In this document: one piece after another, positions 16,162 to 25,289 of the stretch
Numbering within the stretch: position 1 is the stretch's first letter
Layout of the letters: the number at the start of each line of letters is the position of its first letter
NCBI GenBank assembly: GCA_964506245.1
Contig: CAZDKK010000036.1
Span: 1 to 48,364 of the forward strand
Direction: 5' to 3'
Source of the DNA: CAZDKK01 sp964506245
Lineage (GTDB): Bacteria > Eisenbacteria > RBG-16-71-46 > CAIMUX01 > WJJG01
DNA length: 48,364 nucleotides
Translations under genes and position numbers: made by a program
The notes under the pieces: generated by a model
Told to the model about the DNA's origin: nothing
What the model saw: the letters and a program-made list of their open reading frames with translations, nothing else
Databases searched by the model: none

Positions 16162-19100
16162 CTATCGGGTCACCACCAGCTTGGCGGCCACCTCCTGTCC
16201 CCCGAAGCGCAGGTGTGCGAAGTAGACGCCCGCCGCAAGTCCCGCCCCACCGGAGCAGCCCGTGTCCCACGTGACCGTATGACGCCCCGGCCCTTCCTCG
16301 CGGTCCACCAAGACCGCCACCTCACGCCCCGTCGCGTCGTAGACACCGAGCCAGACGTGCCCGGGCTCGGCGATTGTGTATGCCAGGGTCGTGGAAGCGC
16401 GGGAGGGATTCGGCCCACCCGGCATGAGCATCAGTTGCAGTGCCTTGACCGATCCGCCAGCGACTTCAATCGCCACGCCCGCGGGATCGCGGGCCGTCCG
16501 CACGTCGGTCTCGGTCACGCCGTTGTAGGGAAGCGAGCACCACGGCGACCACGGGAAGTAGGGGGAGCTGCTGACCGTGCGCAAGCGCCAGTGGTAGGGA
16601 GTGTCTGGCGCGAGACCTGTGACCACCTCGGAGAGCGCCACCGCGCTGCCGCAGGTTCCGGGAGCGCCTGTATCATAGCTCGAGCCGGTCACGAGACCCG
16701 AGCCGTTGAACGGGACGCTCACCGGCTTCACCTCGTACTGCAGGGAGACCTTTCCCCGACCGCAGGCCGTTCTGCCGAGGGTCCGCAGCCGGAATCCATC
16801 GCAGGCGTCCGACCGCCCCAGCAGCCAGATCGGGGCCGTGCCAGCAACTCGAGCCTGACCGGGGACCCGATCGAGACCACCGCCGGCGTTGCCATGGTAG
16901 GCATAGACACGCCCCACATCGGCCCCACCGCCGATGTCGTAGGTGGACGCACCGATGATCACATCCGAGTAGCCGTCCGCATTCACATCTCCAGCCGTCC
17001 CGACGGAACAGCCGAAATAGGCGTAGGCACTGTCGCTCTCTGCCGTCCACACCGGGCTTGCCGACAGCCCCCCGCTGGACCCGTGGTAGACGTGGGCCCG
17101 ACCCTCGTTCGCCTGGCCGTTCGTCTCAGAGGGAGCGCCCACGATCACGTCGGAGTAGCCGTCCCCATTCACGTCCCCGGCCGTCCCGACGGAGTGACCG
17201 AAGTTCGCATTCTGCTGGCCACTCTGGGCCGTCCACGCCGGGTTCTCCGATAGCCCGACAGGTGATCCATGGTAGACGTAGGCTCGGCCTTCGAGGGTGG
17301 TGTAGCTGCTCGCACCGACAATGACGTCCGAGTAGCCGTCCCCGTTCACGTCCCCCGCTGTCCCGACCGCACGGCCGAAGCGCGCCTCTGCCTGCCCGCC
17401 GTCCGCCGTCCAAGTCGCGCTCGCCGAAAGCCCCCCGGGCGACCCCTGGTACACGAAAACGCGCCCCTCATCCGTCTGGCCGGCGTCGTACTCCCAGGCA
17501 CCGACGACGACATCCGAGTAGCGATCCCCATTCACGTCCCCCGCCGTCCCGACTGCATTGCCGAAGCTGGCGAATTCCTGGTTGCCCTCGGCCGCCCACG
17601 CCGGGGCTGCCGGAAGTCCCGCGGACGACCCGTGGTACACGAAGGCGCCTCCCTCGTGCAACTCTCCGTTGCTGTAGATGATGGCGCCGACAATGACATC
17701 GGAGTACCCGTCGCCGTTCACGTCCCCCGCCGTTCCAACGGAGTAGCCAAACCCGGCTTGAGCGCGGTTGCCTTCGAGGATCCAGGGTGGACTCGCAGAG
17801 AGTCCGCTCGAGGACCCTGGATACACGAACGCGGCTCCCTCCCTTAGCTCGCCATTGGTGTAGTTCCTCGCGCCGACAATGACGTCGGCATAGCCGTCGC
17901 CGTTCACGTCGCCCGCCAGGCCGGCGGAAATGCCGAATACCTCACCTTGCTGGTCCCCCGCTGCTGTCCACACTGCGCTCGCCGAAAGCCCAGCGCGGGA
18001 CCCGTGGTACACGAACACACGTCCCTCATCGCCCAGGCCGCCGTCGAAAAAAGGGGCTCCAACAATGACATCTGAGTAGCCATCGCCGTTGACGTCTCCG
18101 GCGGTGGCGACGCTATGGCCGAACTCAGCTTCAGCCTGACTGCCATTCACCGTCCAGGCCGACGACGACGACAGCCCATCGGCGTAGCCGTTGTACACGC
18201 ACGCGCACCCCTCGTCCGTCAGGGTCTGGTCGTACTTCTCCGCGCCGACGATGATCTCCGAGTAGCCGTCCCCGTTCACGTCCCCGGCCGTCCCGACGGC
18301 ATAGGCGAACCAGGCGGATTCCTGATTGCCTTCCGCCGTCCAGATCGGGCTCAAGCCGGGGCCGGTGGACGATCCGCAGTACACGTAGGCCCGGCCCTCA
18401 TCGAACTCGCCGTGGTCGTAGGCGTACGCGCCGACGATTACATCCGCGAAACCGTCCCCGTTCACGTCCCCGGCCGTCCCCACTGCAGAGCCGAAGTAGG
18501 CACTGGCCTGGTTGCTCTCCATTGCCCAGTAGTCCGCTCCGGTGATCCCACGCCAGGAGCCGTAGTACACCAACGCCCGACCCTCGTCAGTATGAGCGTT
18601 CTCGTATCCGGGAGCGCCGATGATGACGTCCCCGTAGCCGTCGCCGTTGACGTCCCCGGCTGTCCCCACAGAACTGCCGAACTGCGCGCCGTTCTGACCG
18701 CCCCCCCCTGTCCAGGAAGGGCTGGCCGAAAGCCCGCCGGGCGACCCCTCGTACACACGCGCGATGCCCTCATCGATCTGACCGCTGTCATAGGCCCGGG
18801 CGCCGACGACGACGTCCGCATAGCCATCCCCGTTCACGTCCCCGGCCGTCCCGACGGAAAACCCGAACTGCGCATTCACCTGGTTGCCCTCGGCCGTCCA
18901 CGCCGCGATCGGAGAGAGGCCGCCAGCGGACCCGTGGTACACGGATGCCCGCCCTTCGCCTGTTTGGCCGTTGGCGTAGGCGTTTGCGCCCACGATGACA
19001 TCAGCGTAGTCGTCCCCGTTCACATCCCCGGCTGTTCCCACCGAGCAGCCGAATCTGGCGTTGGCCTGATCGCTCTCCGCGGTCCACGCTGCGACGGGAG

Positions 19101-20253
19101 AGAGACCACCGGGCGACCCGTGGTACACGTACGCGCGCCCTTCGTCGTTCTGACCACTGTCGTAGTAGGGCGCCCCAACGATGACATCCGCGTAGCCATC
19201 TCGGTTCACGTCCCCGGCCGGCCCGACCGACATGCCGAACAGCGCGCTCGCCTGATCGCTCTCCGCTGTCCACGACGGGGTTGCGGAGAGCCCGGCTGCG
19301 GATCCGTGGTAGACAAACGCACGCCCCTCGGCGTTCTGACCATGGTCGTAGTAGCAGGCCCCGACGATGACGTCCGAGTAGCCGTCCCCGTTCACGTCGC
19401 CCGCAGTCGCCACCGCGTGGCCGAACCGGGCATCCGCCTGATTGCCCGCCGCCGTCCAGGACGGGGACGTCAGGATCGGATCGATCGTGAGTGGATATAC
19501 GGCCCCCTGATCTTCGATCACAAGCGCCACATCGCGGCCCTGAAGCTCGAGGCGGGAAGGCACCTCACGGCCACCGGCGTCCTTGGTGGAAAGGCCAGCG
19601 TAACGAAGGACACAGGCTCCGGCGGCGTCGAGCAGATCGATCGCCTGGGCATCGGGGCGATGCTCCGGGCGCAGACTGCCGCCGAGCGCGCCCGTAATGC
19701 GCAGAGGCCCTTCCCCGGCGGGACGATCGCGCACGGTGAATCCCTGCTCGATGCCCTCCTGGCGGTTCTCGTACCATTCCTCCAAGCCTCGTCGGTCGTA
19801 CGTCACGCGGGCGCCGTTTGGTGATGGGGGAGCCGACCCAGCCGAATCCTTCGCGTCTTGCGGGTGTCCGCGTCCCCACCCCGTCGTGCGCCACGTGAGG
19901 CTCCAGATGCCGCCATCTTCTGGGGTGCGCGGCACCACTTCGATCCCGCCATCCCGGAAGTAGGTCCGCAGGTTGTGCGCTCGGTTCGGCGCCTGCAGGC
20001 CGCGGTCGCTGACGGAGGCCTGGTACTCGTCGCGCTCGATCTGCTCGCAGACCGACTGAAACCAGCTCTCGTCCGCGCCTACGCTCCGAGCTTCGGCATC
20101 GACCTTCACCGGCGCTGAGACGTCCCGCTCTCCCGATCCAGGCTGCACCCCGACAGGTCCGAGGCCCGTGGAAGGCAGATACAGGACGAGGATCAGCACG
20201 GTTGCGAGAATCGGGCTGGTGTGGATCCGTGGGAGTCCGCTCAGGCTACGCAT
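16162..20253 (-). CDS. Secreted FG-GAP repeat (integrin-alpha-like) protein with FlgD-like C-terminal domain
   Basis: A 1363-residue exported protein. A hydrophobic N-terminal segment (~13-32) serves as signal peptide. Residues ~60-260 form a domain ending in VYPLTIDPI that commonly precedes such repeats. Then come 14 tandem ~62-residue FG-GAP repeats, each with FG-x-SVGTAGDVNGDGYSDVIVGA and EGRAYVYHGS. The D-x-N-x-D-G loops are Ca-binding in the family. A Cys-containing linker with a FnIII-like part follows, then a FlgD-like Ig domain ending AAKLVVTR, the presumed sorting or surface-anchoring module. Start supported by AAGGAGG. Fourteen blades would make two seven-bladed beta-propellers. The function is probably adhesion or polymer binding at the surface (inference). 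Confidence 0.9.
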   Translation of the reverse strand: MRSLSGLPRIHTSPILATVLILVLYLPSTGLGPVGVQPGSGERDVSAPVKVDAEARSVGADESWFQSVCEQIERDEYQASVSDRGLQAPNRAHNLRTYFRDGGIEVVPRTPEDGGIWSLTWRTTGWGRGHPQDAKDSAGSAPPSPNGARVTYDRRGLEEWYENRQEGIEQGFTVRDRPAGEGPLRITGALGGSLRPEHRPDAQAIDLLDAAGACVLRYAGLSTKDAGGREVPSRLELQGRDVALVIEDQGAVYPLTIDPILTSPSWTAAGNQADARFGHAVATAGDVNGDGYSDVIVGACYYDHGQNAEGRAFVYHGSAAGLSATPSWTAESDQASALFGMSVGPAGDVNRDGYADVIVGAPYYDSGQNDEGRAYVYHGSPGGLSPVAAWTAESDQANARFGCSVGTAGDVNGDDYADVIVGANAYANGQTGEGRASVYHGSAGGLSPIAAWTAEGNQVNAQFGFSVGTAGDVNGDGYADVVVGARAYDSGQIDEGIARVYEGSPGGLSASPSWTGGGGQNGAQFGSSVGTAGDVNGDGYGDVIIGAPGYENAHTDEGRALVYYGSWRGITGADYWAMESNQASAYFGSAVGTAGDVNGDGFADVIVGAYAYDHGEFDEGRAYVYCGSSTGPGLSPIWTAEGNQESAWFAYAVGTAGDVNGDGYSEIIVGAEKYDQTLTDEGCACVYNGYADGLSSSSAWTVNGSQAEAEFGHSVATAGDVNGDGYSDVIVGAPFFDGGLGDEGRVFVYHGSRAGLSASAVWTAAGDQQGEVFGISAGLAGDVNGDGYADVIVGARNYTNGELREGAAFVYPGSSSGLSASPPWILEGNRAQAGFGYSVGTAGDVNGDGYSDVIVGAIIYSNGELHEGGAFVYHGSSAGLPAAPAWAAEGNQEFASFGNAVGTAGDVNGDRYSDVVVGAWEYDAGQTDEGRVFVYQGSPGGLSASATWTADGGQAEARFGRAVGTAGDVNGDGYSDVIVGASSYTTLEGRAYVYHGSPVGLSENPAWTAQSGQQNANFGHSVGTAGDVNGDGYSDVIVGAPSETNGQANEGRAHVYHGSSGGLSASPVWTAESDSAYAYFGCSVGTAGDVNADGYSDVIIGASTYDIGGGADVGRVYAYHGNAGGGLDRVPGQARVAGTAPIWLLGRSDACDGFRLRTLGRTACGRGKVSLQYEVKPVSVPFNGSGLVTGSSYDTGAPGTCGSAVALSEVVTGLAPDTPYHWRLRTVSSSPYFPWSPWCSLPYNGVTETDVRTARDPAGVAIEVAGGSVKALQLMLMPGGPNPSRASTTLAYTIAEPGHVWLGVYDATGREVAVLVDREEGPGRHTVTWDTGCSGGAGLAAGVYFAHLRFGGQEVAAKLVVTR
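16870..19461 (-). repeat. Array of 14 tandem ~186-bp repeats (FG-GAP coding repeats)
   Basis: In-frame DNA repeats of about 186 bp within the FG-GAP gene. The best-conserved part encodes GTAGDVNGDGYSDVIVGA. Repeats 12 and 14 differ slightly in length. Expansion by internal duplication is evident, with divergence between copies high enough that recombination is probably not recent. Confidence 0.9.
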
Positions 20254-20302
20254 GGCTGGCCTCCTTCGGCTAGCTGGCTGTCCGGTTTTCTGCCCGCTCG
20301 CT

Positions 20303-22087
20303 CTACCTCAGAATCGCGATGCGCGTCTGGCCGCCGGGCCCCGGGCCTACCCCCCGCATCAGGTAGATTCCGGTCGGGACCTGAGCGCCCTGCGCGTCCG
20401 TGCCGTCCCATACGCCGCCGGCCAGCGTGCAGATCCTCCGCCCCGCAGCATCGAAGACCTCGATCGGCTCCGTCACACGCAGGCCCAGGCGCTCCACGAG
20501 GATGAGTCCTGCGCCCACACGCGGGTTCGGCCGCGCGACCAGCGACCTACCCGGCAGACGCAACCCCTCGCCCACGGAGGCGGGGTCGCGCCAGGTGAAA
20601 TCACCCGTGTGATCGATCCCGAGGTGGTAGTAGGCCCAGGGCACGAGCCCCGCCACGTACGCGCCGGGCGCGTCCCACAGGTAGACCGTCTGGGAGAATG
20701 CGAGGGCGACCTCGACGAACCCATCGCCATCGACATCGGCGAGCGCGGGATAGGGAGGCGTCGCGGTCCCCAGGTCGACCGGCCAGCCGGGAAGCAGCGT
20801 TCCGTCGTGGCGGAGGATGTACGCCTTGCTGATCGCACCAGCGGTACAGCCGTAGGGTGTGAAACCCGATCCCGATCCGATGACGATCTCGATTGCGCCG
20901 TCACCATCCACGTCGCCCAGGGCCGGGGATGAGCCGTCGATCACCGCATTGGCGGTGAAGGGCCACCCAGGGAGCAGCGTTCCGTCGCGCCGCCAGGCGT
21001 AGACCGTGCCGCACGCCCCGCAGCTTCCGTCGACGATCTCCAGCTCGCCGTCCCCGTTGATGTCACCCACGGCCGGCGACGATGTCACGGACGACGTGCT
21101 CGAGGCGCCGCGCGGAATCGTGAAGGGCCAACCGGCCAGGTCCGTGCCGTCGTGATGCCAGACGTACATCTTGGCATTGGTCTCGTAGGTCCCGACGATG
21201 ATCTCTTTGTCGCCGTCCGCATCGAGATCCGCCAACGCGGGAGAGGCGATGACCGAGGTGTGGGTCGCGGTGAGCTTGGGCCAGCCGGGCAGCGGCACGC
21301 CGGTGTGATCGAACGCGTAGAGGCCGCCCGTGCTCGTCGCCCCGTAGTCGTACCAGGAGCCGACGAAGACCTCGAGATCGCCGTCCCCGTCGACATCTCC
21401 GACGCCGGGCGAGCAGCGTTCCACGAAGTTGCCCGCCTTGACCGGCCAGCCGGGAACCGGCGTCGCGTCCCAGTGCCAGGCCTGCACCGTTCCGTCCTGC
21501 ACGCCCACGATCACCTCCAACCCGGGGAAAGCGGGATCGAGATCGGCCAGGGCCGCCGTCGAGCGAACGTTCGCACCGACCGGGATCGGCCATCCGGGCA
21601 GAGCGGTCCCGTTGGCATGCAGCGCCCAGACCTGGTTCGATCCGAAATCGCCGACGACGATCTCGAGATCTCCATCGCCGTCGATGTCCCCGATCGAGGG
21701 CGACGCCGCCACGAAGAACCCGATGTCGATCGGGAAGCCGGGGACCGATGTCCCGTCCTGGTGAAACGCGTAGAGGTTGACCCCGCTCGAGAGCGTGCCC
21801 ACCAAGAGCTCGAGTCCCGGGTACGCGGGATCGATGTCCGCGCAGACCGGAGGCGATGCACCGCCCATCACGGACACCGGCCAGCCGGGATGGTTGGGGA
21901 AGGCAAGCGGGGTCTGCACGCCCTGAAGGTCGGTGTCCGGTGCGCTGGCACCGGCGTCACAGCACACGAAACCCGGCGGCAGCGACGCTGCCGATTCGCA
22001 GCGGTCAGCGGTCGCTGAGGAGATTGCCTGCGCGCACGCCGCGGTCGTGCAGGCGAGAAAGACGGATCCTACCCGTTGCCAGTTCAT
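20303..22087 (-). CDS. Secreted VCBS/FG-GAP-type beta-propeller protein with FlgD-like C-terminal domain
   Basis: A 594-residue exported protein. The signal peptide is residues 1-~25 (VFLACTTAACAQA). Repeats pair an ADLDxDGDxEIVVG element with a HxDGTxLPGWPF element, about seven or eight copies, typical of VCBS/FG-GAP propellers with Asp-rich Ca loops. The C-terminal ~90 residues (SLVARPNPRVGAGLILVE through GIYLMRG...RIAILR) are the FlgD-like domain shared with other secreted proteins here. ATG 22085-22087 follows AAGGAGG; an upstream in-frame start is ignored. It lies downstream of the DUF6599 operon with ~120 bp between. Likely surface-displayed; ligand unknown. Confidence 0.9.
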   Translation of the reverse strand: MNWQRVGSVFLACTTAACAQAISSATADRCESAASLPPGFVCCDAGASAPDTDLQGVQTPLAFPNHPGWPVSVMGGASPPVCADIDPAYPGLELLVGTLSSGVNLYAFHQDGTSVPGFPIDIGFFVAASPSIGDIDGDGDLEIVVGDFGSNQVWALHANGTALPGWPIPVGANVRSTAALADLDPAFPGLEVIVGVQDGTVQAWHWDATPVPGWPVKAGNFVERCSPGVGDVDGDGDLEVFVGSWYDYGATSTGGLYAFDHTGVPLPGWPKLTATHTSVIASPALADLDADGDKEIIVGTYETNAKMYVWHHDGTDLAGWPFTIPRGASSTSSVTSSPAVGDINGDGELEIVDGSCGACGTVYAWRRDGTLLPGWPFTANAVIDGSSPALGDVDGDGAIEIVIGSGSGFTPYGCTAGAISKAYILRHDGTLLPGWPVDLGTATPPYPALADVDGDGFVEVALAFSQTVYLWDAPGAYVAGLVPWAYYHLGIDHTGDFTWRDPASVGEGLRLPGRSLVARPNPRVGAGLILVERLGLRVTEPIEVFDAAGRRICTLAGGVWDGTDAQGAQVPTGIYLMRGVGPGPGGQTRIAILR

Positions 22088-22211
22088 GGGGGCCTCCTTG
22101 GTCACACGGGTGAAAGAGGGCGGTAGCAACAACATAGTACGCCCGCGTCGACAGCGGGAAGAAGCCCCAATCCAGCGTCGGAACCCGCGATGAGTCGAAT
22201 CTCGGCCCGGA

Positions 22212-23099
22212 TCACTCGCCGGCGAGGGCCGCCAGGAGGCCCTCGATCAACCGGCGCCCTCCCTCCCCCTCGATCGCACCCGCAGCCAGCACGATGTCGC
22301 CGCCGTTGCGCAGCAGGAGAACCGGACCGTGGTACTTGAGCTCGCCTCGCACCCCCGCCGCGTCGCCGACCTGCACCTCTGCGAGCGCCCCCGTACTGCG
22401 CTGCGCGAGTGCGGCACGAGCGCTGGCTTCCGTTGCGGCCGCGACCTCGGGGTTCCCCGCGCGCACGACGTACAGCGTGACCTCGCCGCCGTCGTGGCGG
22501 TACTTCGCGCTCAGCGCGCGGTCCAGCCCCTTGAGCCCCAGCGCCGCCCGCGGAACGAAACCGAACGAGTCCGGGAGCAACTCCTCCGCAGGGAACACCG
22601 TCAGCTCAGGCGGAAAGGCGGATCCCGCGCAATGCTGCGCCGCGATCGCCTGGGCGAACTCGCGCAGGCCCTCGATCTCCGCCTCCCCCTCCGGATAGAC
22701 GCGCAGCTTGAGGTAGTCACGCCCGCAGAGGAAGTTGAGATCCCCGCTCGCCTGGTACCCCTGCGCCCCCAACTCCAGGTAGGGTCCGTGGACTGGCCGC
22801 TCGAGCGCGTACAGGCCGAAGCTGCCCAGGTCTTCGGCGAACGTATAGATCTCGACGGTGAGCTCCGCCTCGCCGCCCTCACGCCGGAAGTCGGCGACCG
22901 TGAGCAGACTGCAACCATAGGCGATGTACTGCTCGGCGGCGCCGTCGATCTGCTGCCACAGCTCGCCCGCGGGCAGCGTGCGGGGCTCCCCGGCCGCGAG
23001 CCACCCGGGCACGGCGCCCGGGTCGAGCAACCGCGCCGCAGCGCCCGGCCCGAGGGGCGCGCCGAGCAGCGCGAGCAGGAGCAACGCCGGTGCCCTCAT
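22212..23099 (-). CDS. DUF6599-like secreted protein
   Basis: A 295-residue protein with a signal peptide (MRAPALLLLALLGAPLGPGAAA). The body contains WQQIDGAAEQYIAYGCSLLT, ELTVEIYTFAEDLGSFGLYA and CGRDYLKLRVYPEG, which match what I know as the DUF6599 family; function unknown. The ATG overlaps the stop of the reductase gene by one base (TGATG), so it is the third gene of the operon 25047-22212. The same reading frame is open far upstream through the reductase gene, but that part is a GC-driven shadow. Context suggests an extracytoplasmic envelope module together with the LolA-like protein and the reductase. Confidence 0.8.
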   Translation of the reverse strand: MRAPALLLLALLGAPLGPGAAARLLDPGAVPGWLAAGEPRTLPAGELWQQIDGAAEQYIAYGCSLLTVADFRREGGEAELTVEIYTFAEDLGSFGLYALERPVHGPYLELGAQGYQASGDLNFLCGRDYLKLRVYPEGEAEIEGLREFAQAIAAQHCAGSAFPPELTVFPAEELLPDSFGFVPRAALGLKGLDRALSAKYRHDGGEVTLYVVRAGNPEVAAATEASARAALAQRSTGALAEVQVGDAAGVRGELKYHGPVLLLRNGGDIVLAAGAIEGEGGRRLIEGLLAALAGE

Positions 23100-23986
23100 C
23101 ACCGCGCGGCCGCTCCCGACACCGCCAGGAATTCGTCGATCTGGTCGGGCATGGCGAAGCTGACCAGGATGGAGTGCATGCCGCTTGTCCGCAGCGCCCA
23201 GCGCACGGCGGCCAGGTGGAAGGGGAAGGCCCCGCTCGTGAACTCCGGCAGGTCGGCGCGCCGGGCCGACGGCAGCACCTTCATCGCCACCAGGCCAATT
23301 CCCTTCTCGCGGGCCGCGGCCAGGAGTCCCGGCAGCTCGGGTTCCCCGACCGGATCGTAGCTGCAGAGGATGACATCCACGCGCCCAGCCTCCACCAGCG
23401 GTCCGAGGTCGGCAACCATGTTGGGCCCATGGTGCGAGACGCCCGTGAAATGCACCTTGCCCTGCTCCTTGAGCTTGGCGAAGGCGGACTGGACCGCGGG
23501 GTTTGCCAGCGCGGCGCGGTCCCCGCCCCAGATCATGAGCACATCGACGTACGTGGTCTGTAGCCGTTGGAGGCAAGCGTCCATCTTCTGGATGATCTGC
23601 TCCTCTGTCGTGGTACCGTCGACACCGAGCTTGGTGCAGATCACCATCTCCCCTCGGCGCCGGGCGGCCACCTGCCCGATCGCGGTCTCGCTCTTGCCCC
23701 GCCCGTACTCCTCGGCCGTATCGAAGTAGTTGATGCCCACGTCCAGTGCGTACTCGACCAGCGCGGGATCCGTGAGCGAGCCGGTGCCGAAGCCGATGTC
23801 CGAGACCCTCAGGCCGGTTGCCCCGAGCGTGTTGTACTTGAGGATCTTCGGCTCGCCGGGCGTCTGCGCCTGCGCGCTGAGGAGCCCGGCGCACAGGGTC
23901 GTCAACAGCGCACATCCCCAAACCCGCCGGGTGTTCCGGCGCGCTCCCCCCTCGTATCGCCCAGCAGCGGTCGTCCGGATGGTCAT
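23099..23986 (-). CDS. Secreted aldo/keto reductase lacking the catalytic histidine
   Basis: A 295-residue aldo/keto reductase. An N-terminal RRNTRRVWGCALLTTLCAGL stretch looks like an export signal, perhaps Tat-like. The TIM-barrel domain begins LKYNTLGATGLRVSDIGFGT. D89 and Y94 (INYFDTAEEYG) and K119 (VICTKLG) of the catalytic tetrad are present. The His normally found after strand 4 is replaced by Trp (W153 in DVLMIWGGD). The C-terminal NADPH-binding half is shorter than usual. It overlaps both neighbours (ATGA with the LolA-like gene, TGATG with DUF6599). The missing His and the export signal suggest an altered or non-standard activity; substrate unknown. Confidence 0.88.
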   Translation of the reverse strand: MTIRTTAAGRYEGGARRNTRRVWGCALLTTLCAGLLSAQAQTPGEPKILKYNTLGATGLRVSDIGFGTGSLTDPALVEYALDVGINYFDTAEEYGRGKSETAIGQVAARRRGEMVICTKLGVDGTTTEEQIIQKMDACLQRLQTTYVDVLMIWGGDRAALANPAVQSAFAKLKEQGKVHFTGVSHHGPNMVADLGPLVEAGRVDVILCSYDPVGEPELPGLLAAAREKGIGLVAMKVLPSARRADLPEFTSGAFPFHLAAVRWALRTSGMHSILVSFAMPDQIDEFLAVSGAAAR

Positions 23987-25047
23987 CGTCCTGTCTCCTT
24001 CCGCTCATCCCCGGCCACCGTGAGCCGGACCTGGTCTCCCACCGCATAGCTCTGATCGCTGGTCATCCCCACATAGGCCTTGACCAGCCAGAGGGCCGGC
24101 GAGCCGTTGAACGTGGCCACATAGTCACCCGACGCGACATTCTGCAGATCGGCGGTGAACAGGTGCCGTGTCTGCCGCCCGCGGATGTCCGCGAGGAGCA
24201 TCGCCTGGTCCGCCGCGTCCAGGCGCGCGAGATCAGGCTGGGTGATGCTGGTGATCAGGCTGCCACGACCGGATATCCCCACGATCTGTCCGGCCAGCCA
24301 CCCGTCGATCAGCTCGACGGCGGGCACCGTGGACAAGGGCCTGGCGTAGAGCTGTTCGTCCACCGGCTGATTCACGCGGATGTTCGTGAAGCGTGTAAGC
24401 GGCTGGATCTCTTCGCCGGTCGTGACGCGCAGGATCTGGAAAGTCGTCGGGAGCTGCAGGCCGCCGCAGTCCTGGTAGTCCGCGATCGTGTAGATCGTCT
24501 TCAGCTCACGCAGGTCCGGATCGGGCACGAGCTCCACGATCTTGCTCAGCAGGCCGGTCGTCCCGTCGAAGTAGAAGGTGCGCTGGCGGCCGTCCGGACG
24601 CGCGGCGGTCAGCTTCTCGAGGGTCTTCCCGCGCCGCATTTCGGACCCGGCGTACTCGAGCTGGGCGGGCCGCCCGGCGGCATCCAGGAGCCCGTGGAGG
24701 AAGACTTCGTTGAGACTGACCTCCCGGAGGCGCGTCAGATCCTCGCCCGTCGCCTCCTGCACCAAGCCGTAGTAGACCTGCCAGTAGTTCTGTCCATCAA
24801 AGACGGTCGTGCGATCGCTCGCCTCGTTGCGAAAGCGCCCGTCGGCCAGCAGATGCAGGGTGTACTCATAGTCCAGGGCATCGATCCTGGCGTCCACGGA
24901 AACGCTCCCCAGCTTTGCCAGCCGCTCCCGTCCCCCGGAGGCCTCGCAGAAGCGATCCAGGACGCGGGCCGCCTGATCCGGCTCCCCGGCCACGGCCGGC
25001 GCCCAGCAGCAGGTCAGGCCAATGAGCAGCAAGGAGATTCTCTTCAA
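23983..25047 (-). CDS. LolA-like outer-membrane lipoprotein-sorting family protein
   Basis: A 354-residue periplasmic protein. The TTG start at 25045-25047 is chosen because AAAGGAGGAGGG lies eight bases upstream and the product begins with a clean signal peptide (KRISLLLIGLTCCWAPAVAG); an upstream ATG lacks such a site. The central part (SVSVDARIDALDYEYTLHLL, RRTFYFDGTTGLLSKIVELV-like strands) matches the LolA/LppX-type half-barrel that carries lipid or lipoprotein. The C-terminal ~100 residues contain a retropepsin-like-independent extra domain that I do not recognise. First gene of the LolA-like/reductase/DUF6599 operon, divergent from the GTPase gene. Confidence 0.75.
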   Translation of the reverse strand: MKRISLLLIGLTCCWAPAVAGEPDQAARVLDRFCEASGGRERLAKLGSVSVDARIDALDYEYTLHLLADGRFRNEASDRTTVFDGQNYWQVYYGLVQEATGEDLTRLREVSLNEVFLHGLLDAAGRPAQLEYAGSEMRRGKTLEKLTAARPDGRQRTFYFDGTTGLLSKIVELVPDPDLRELKTIYTIADYQDCGGLQLPTTFQILRVTTGEEIQPLTRFTNIRVNQPVDEQLYARPLSTVPAVELIDGWLAGQIVGISGRGSLITSITQPDLARLDAADQAMLLADIRGRQTRHLFTADLQNVASGDYVATFNGSPALWLVKAYVGMTSDQSYAVGDQVRLTVAGDERKETGR

Positions 25048-25289
25048 TGTCGGATCCCTCCTCCTTTCACGGTCCATAGACGACTGCGATGGTCCCAGCC
25101 GCATCGGCTGCGCGTCAAGGACAACCTCCCGAACACAGCCTCGGCTGCCCTCCCGGTTCGAGCCGATTCGACCCCGTTCGAACCCGGTTGCCCGCTCCTG
25201 CCCGTCTGGATACGCTTACCGGAGGATGGGTCGGATCGGGGCCGCGGGGACGTTCCAGTGGGGGCCCGCGGCGGTCAGGAAGGTGCCCC

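Noticed and set aside
16870..19461. CRISPR array
   Set aside because: The repeats are ~186 bp, coding, diverged and without unique spacers. No cas genes. No CRISPR array seen anywhere in the window.
23100..24047. Upstream extension of the DUF6599 frame through the reductase gene
   Set aside because: The composition is Arg/Gly/Ala-rich and matches an out-of-frame reading of the reductase; the DUF6599 start at 23099 has its own signal peptide and overlap.
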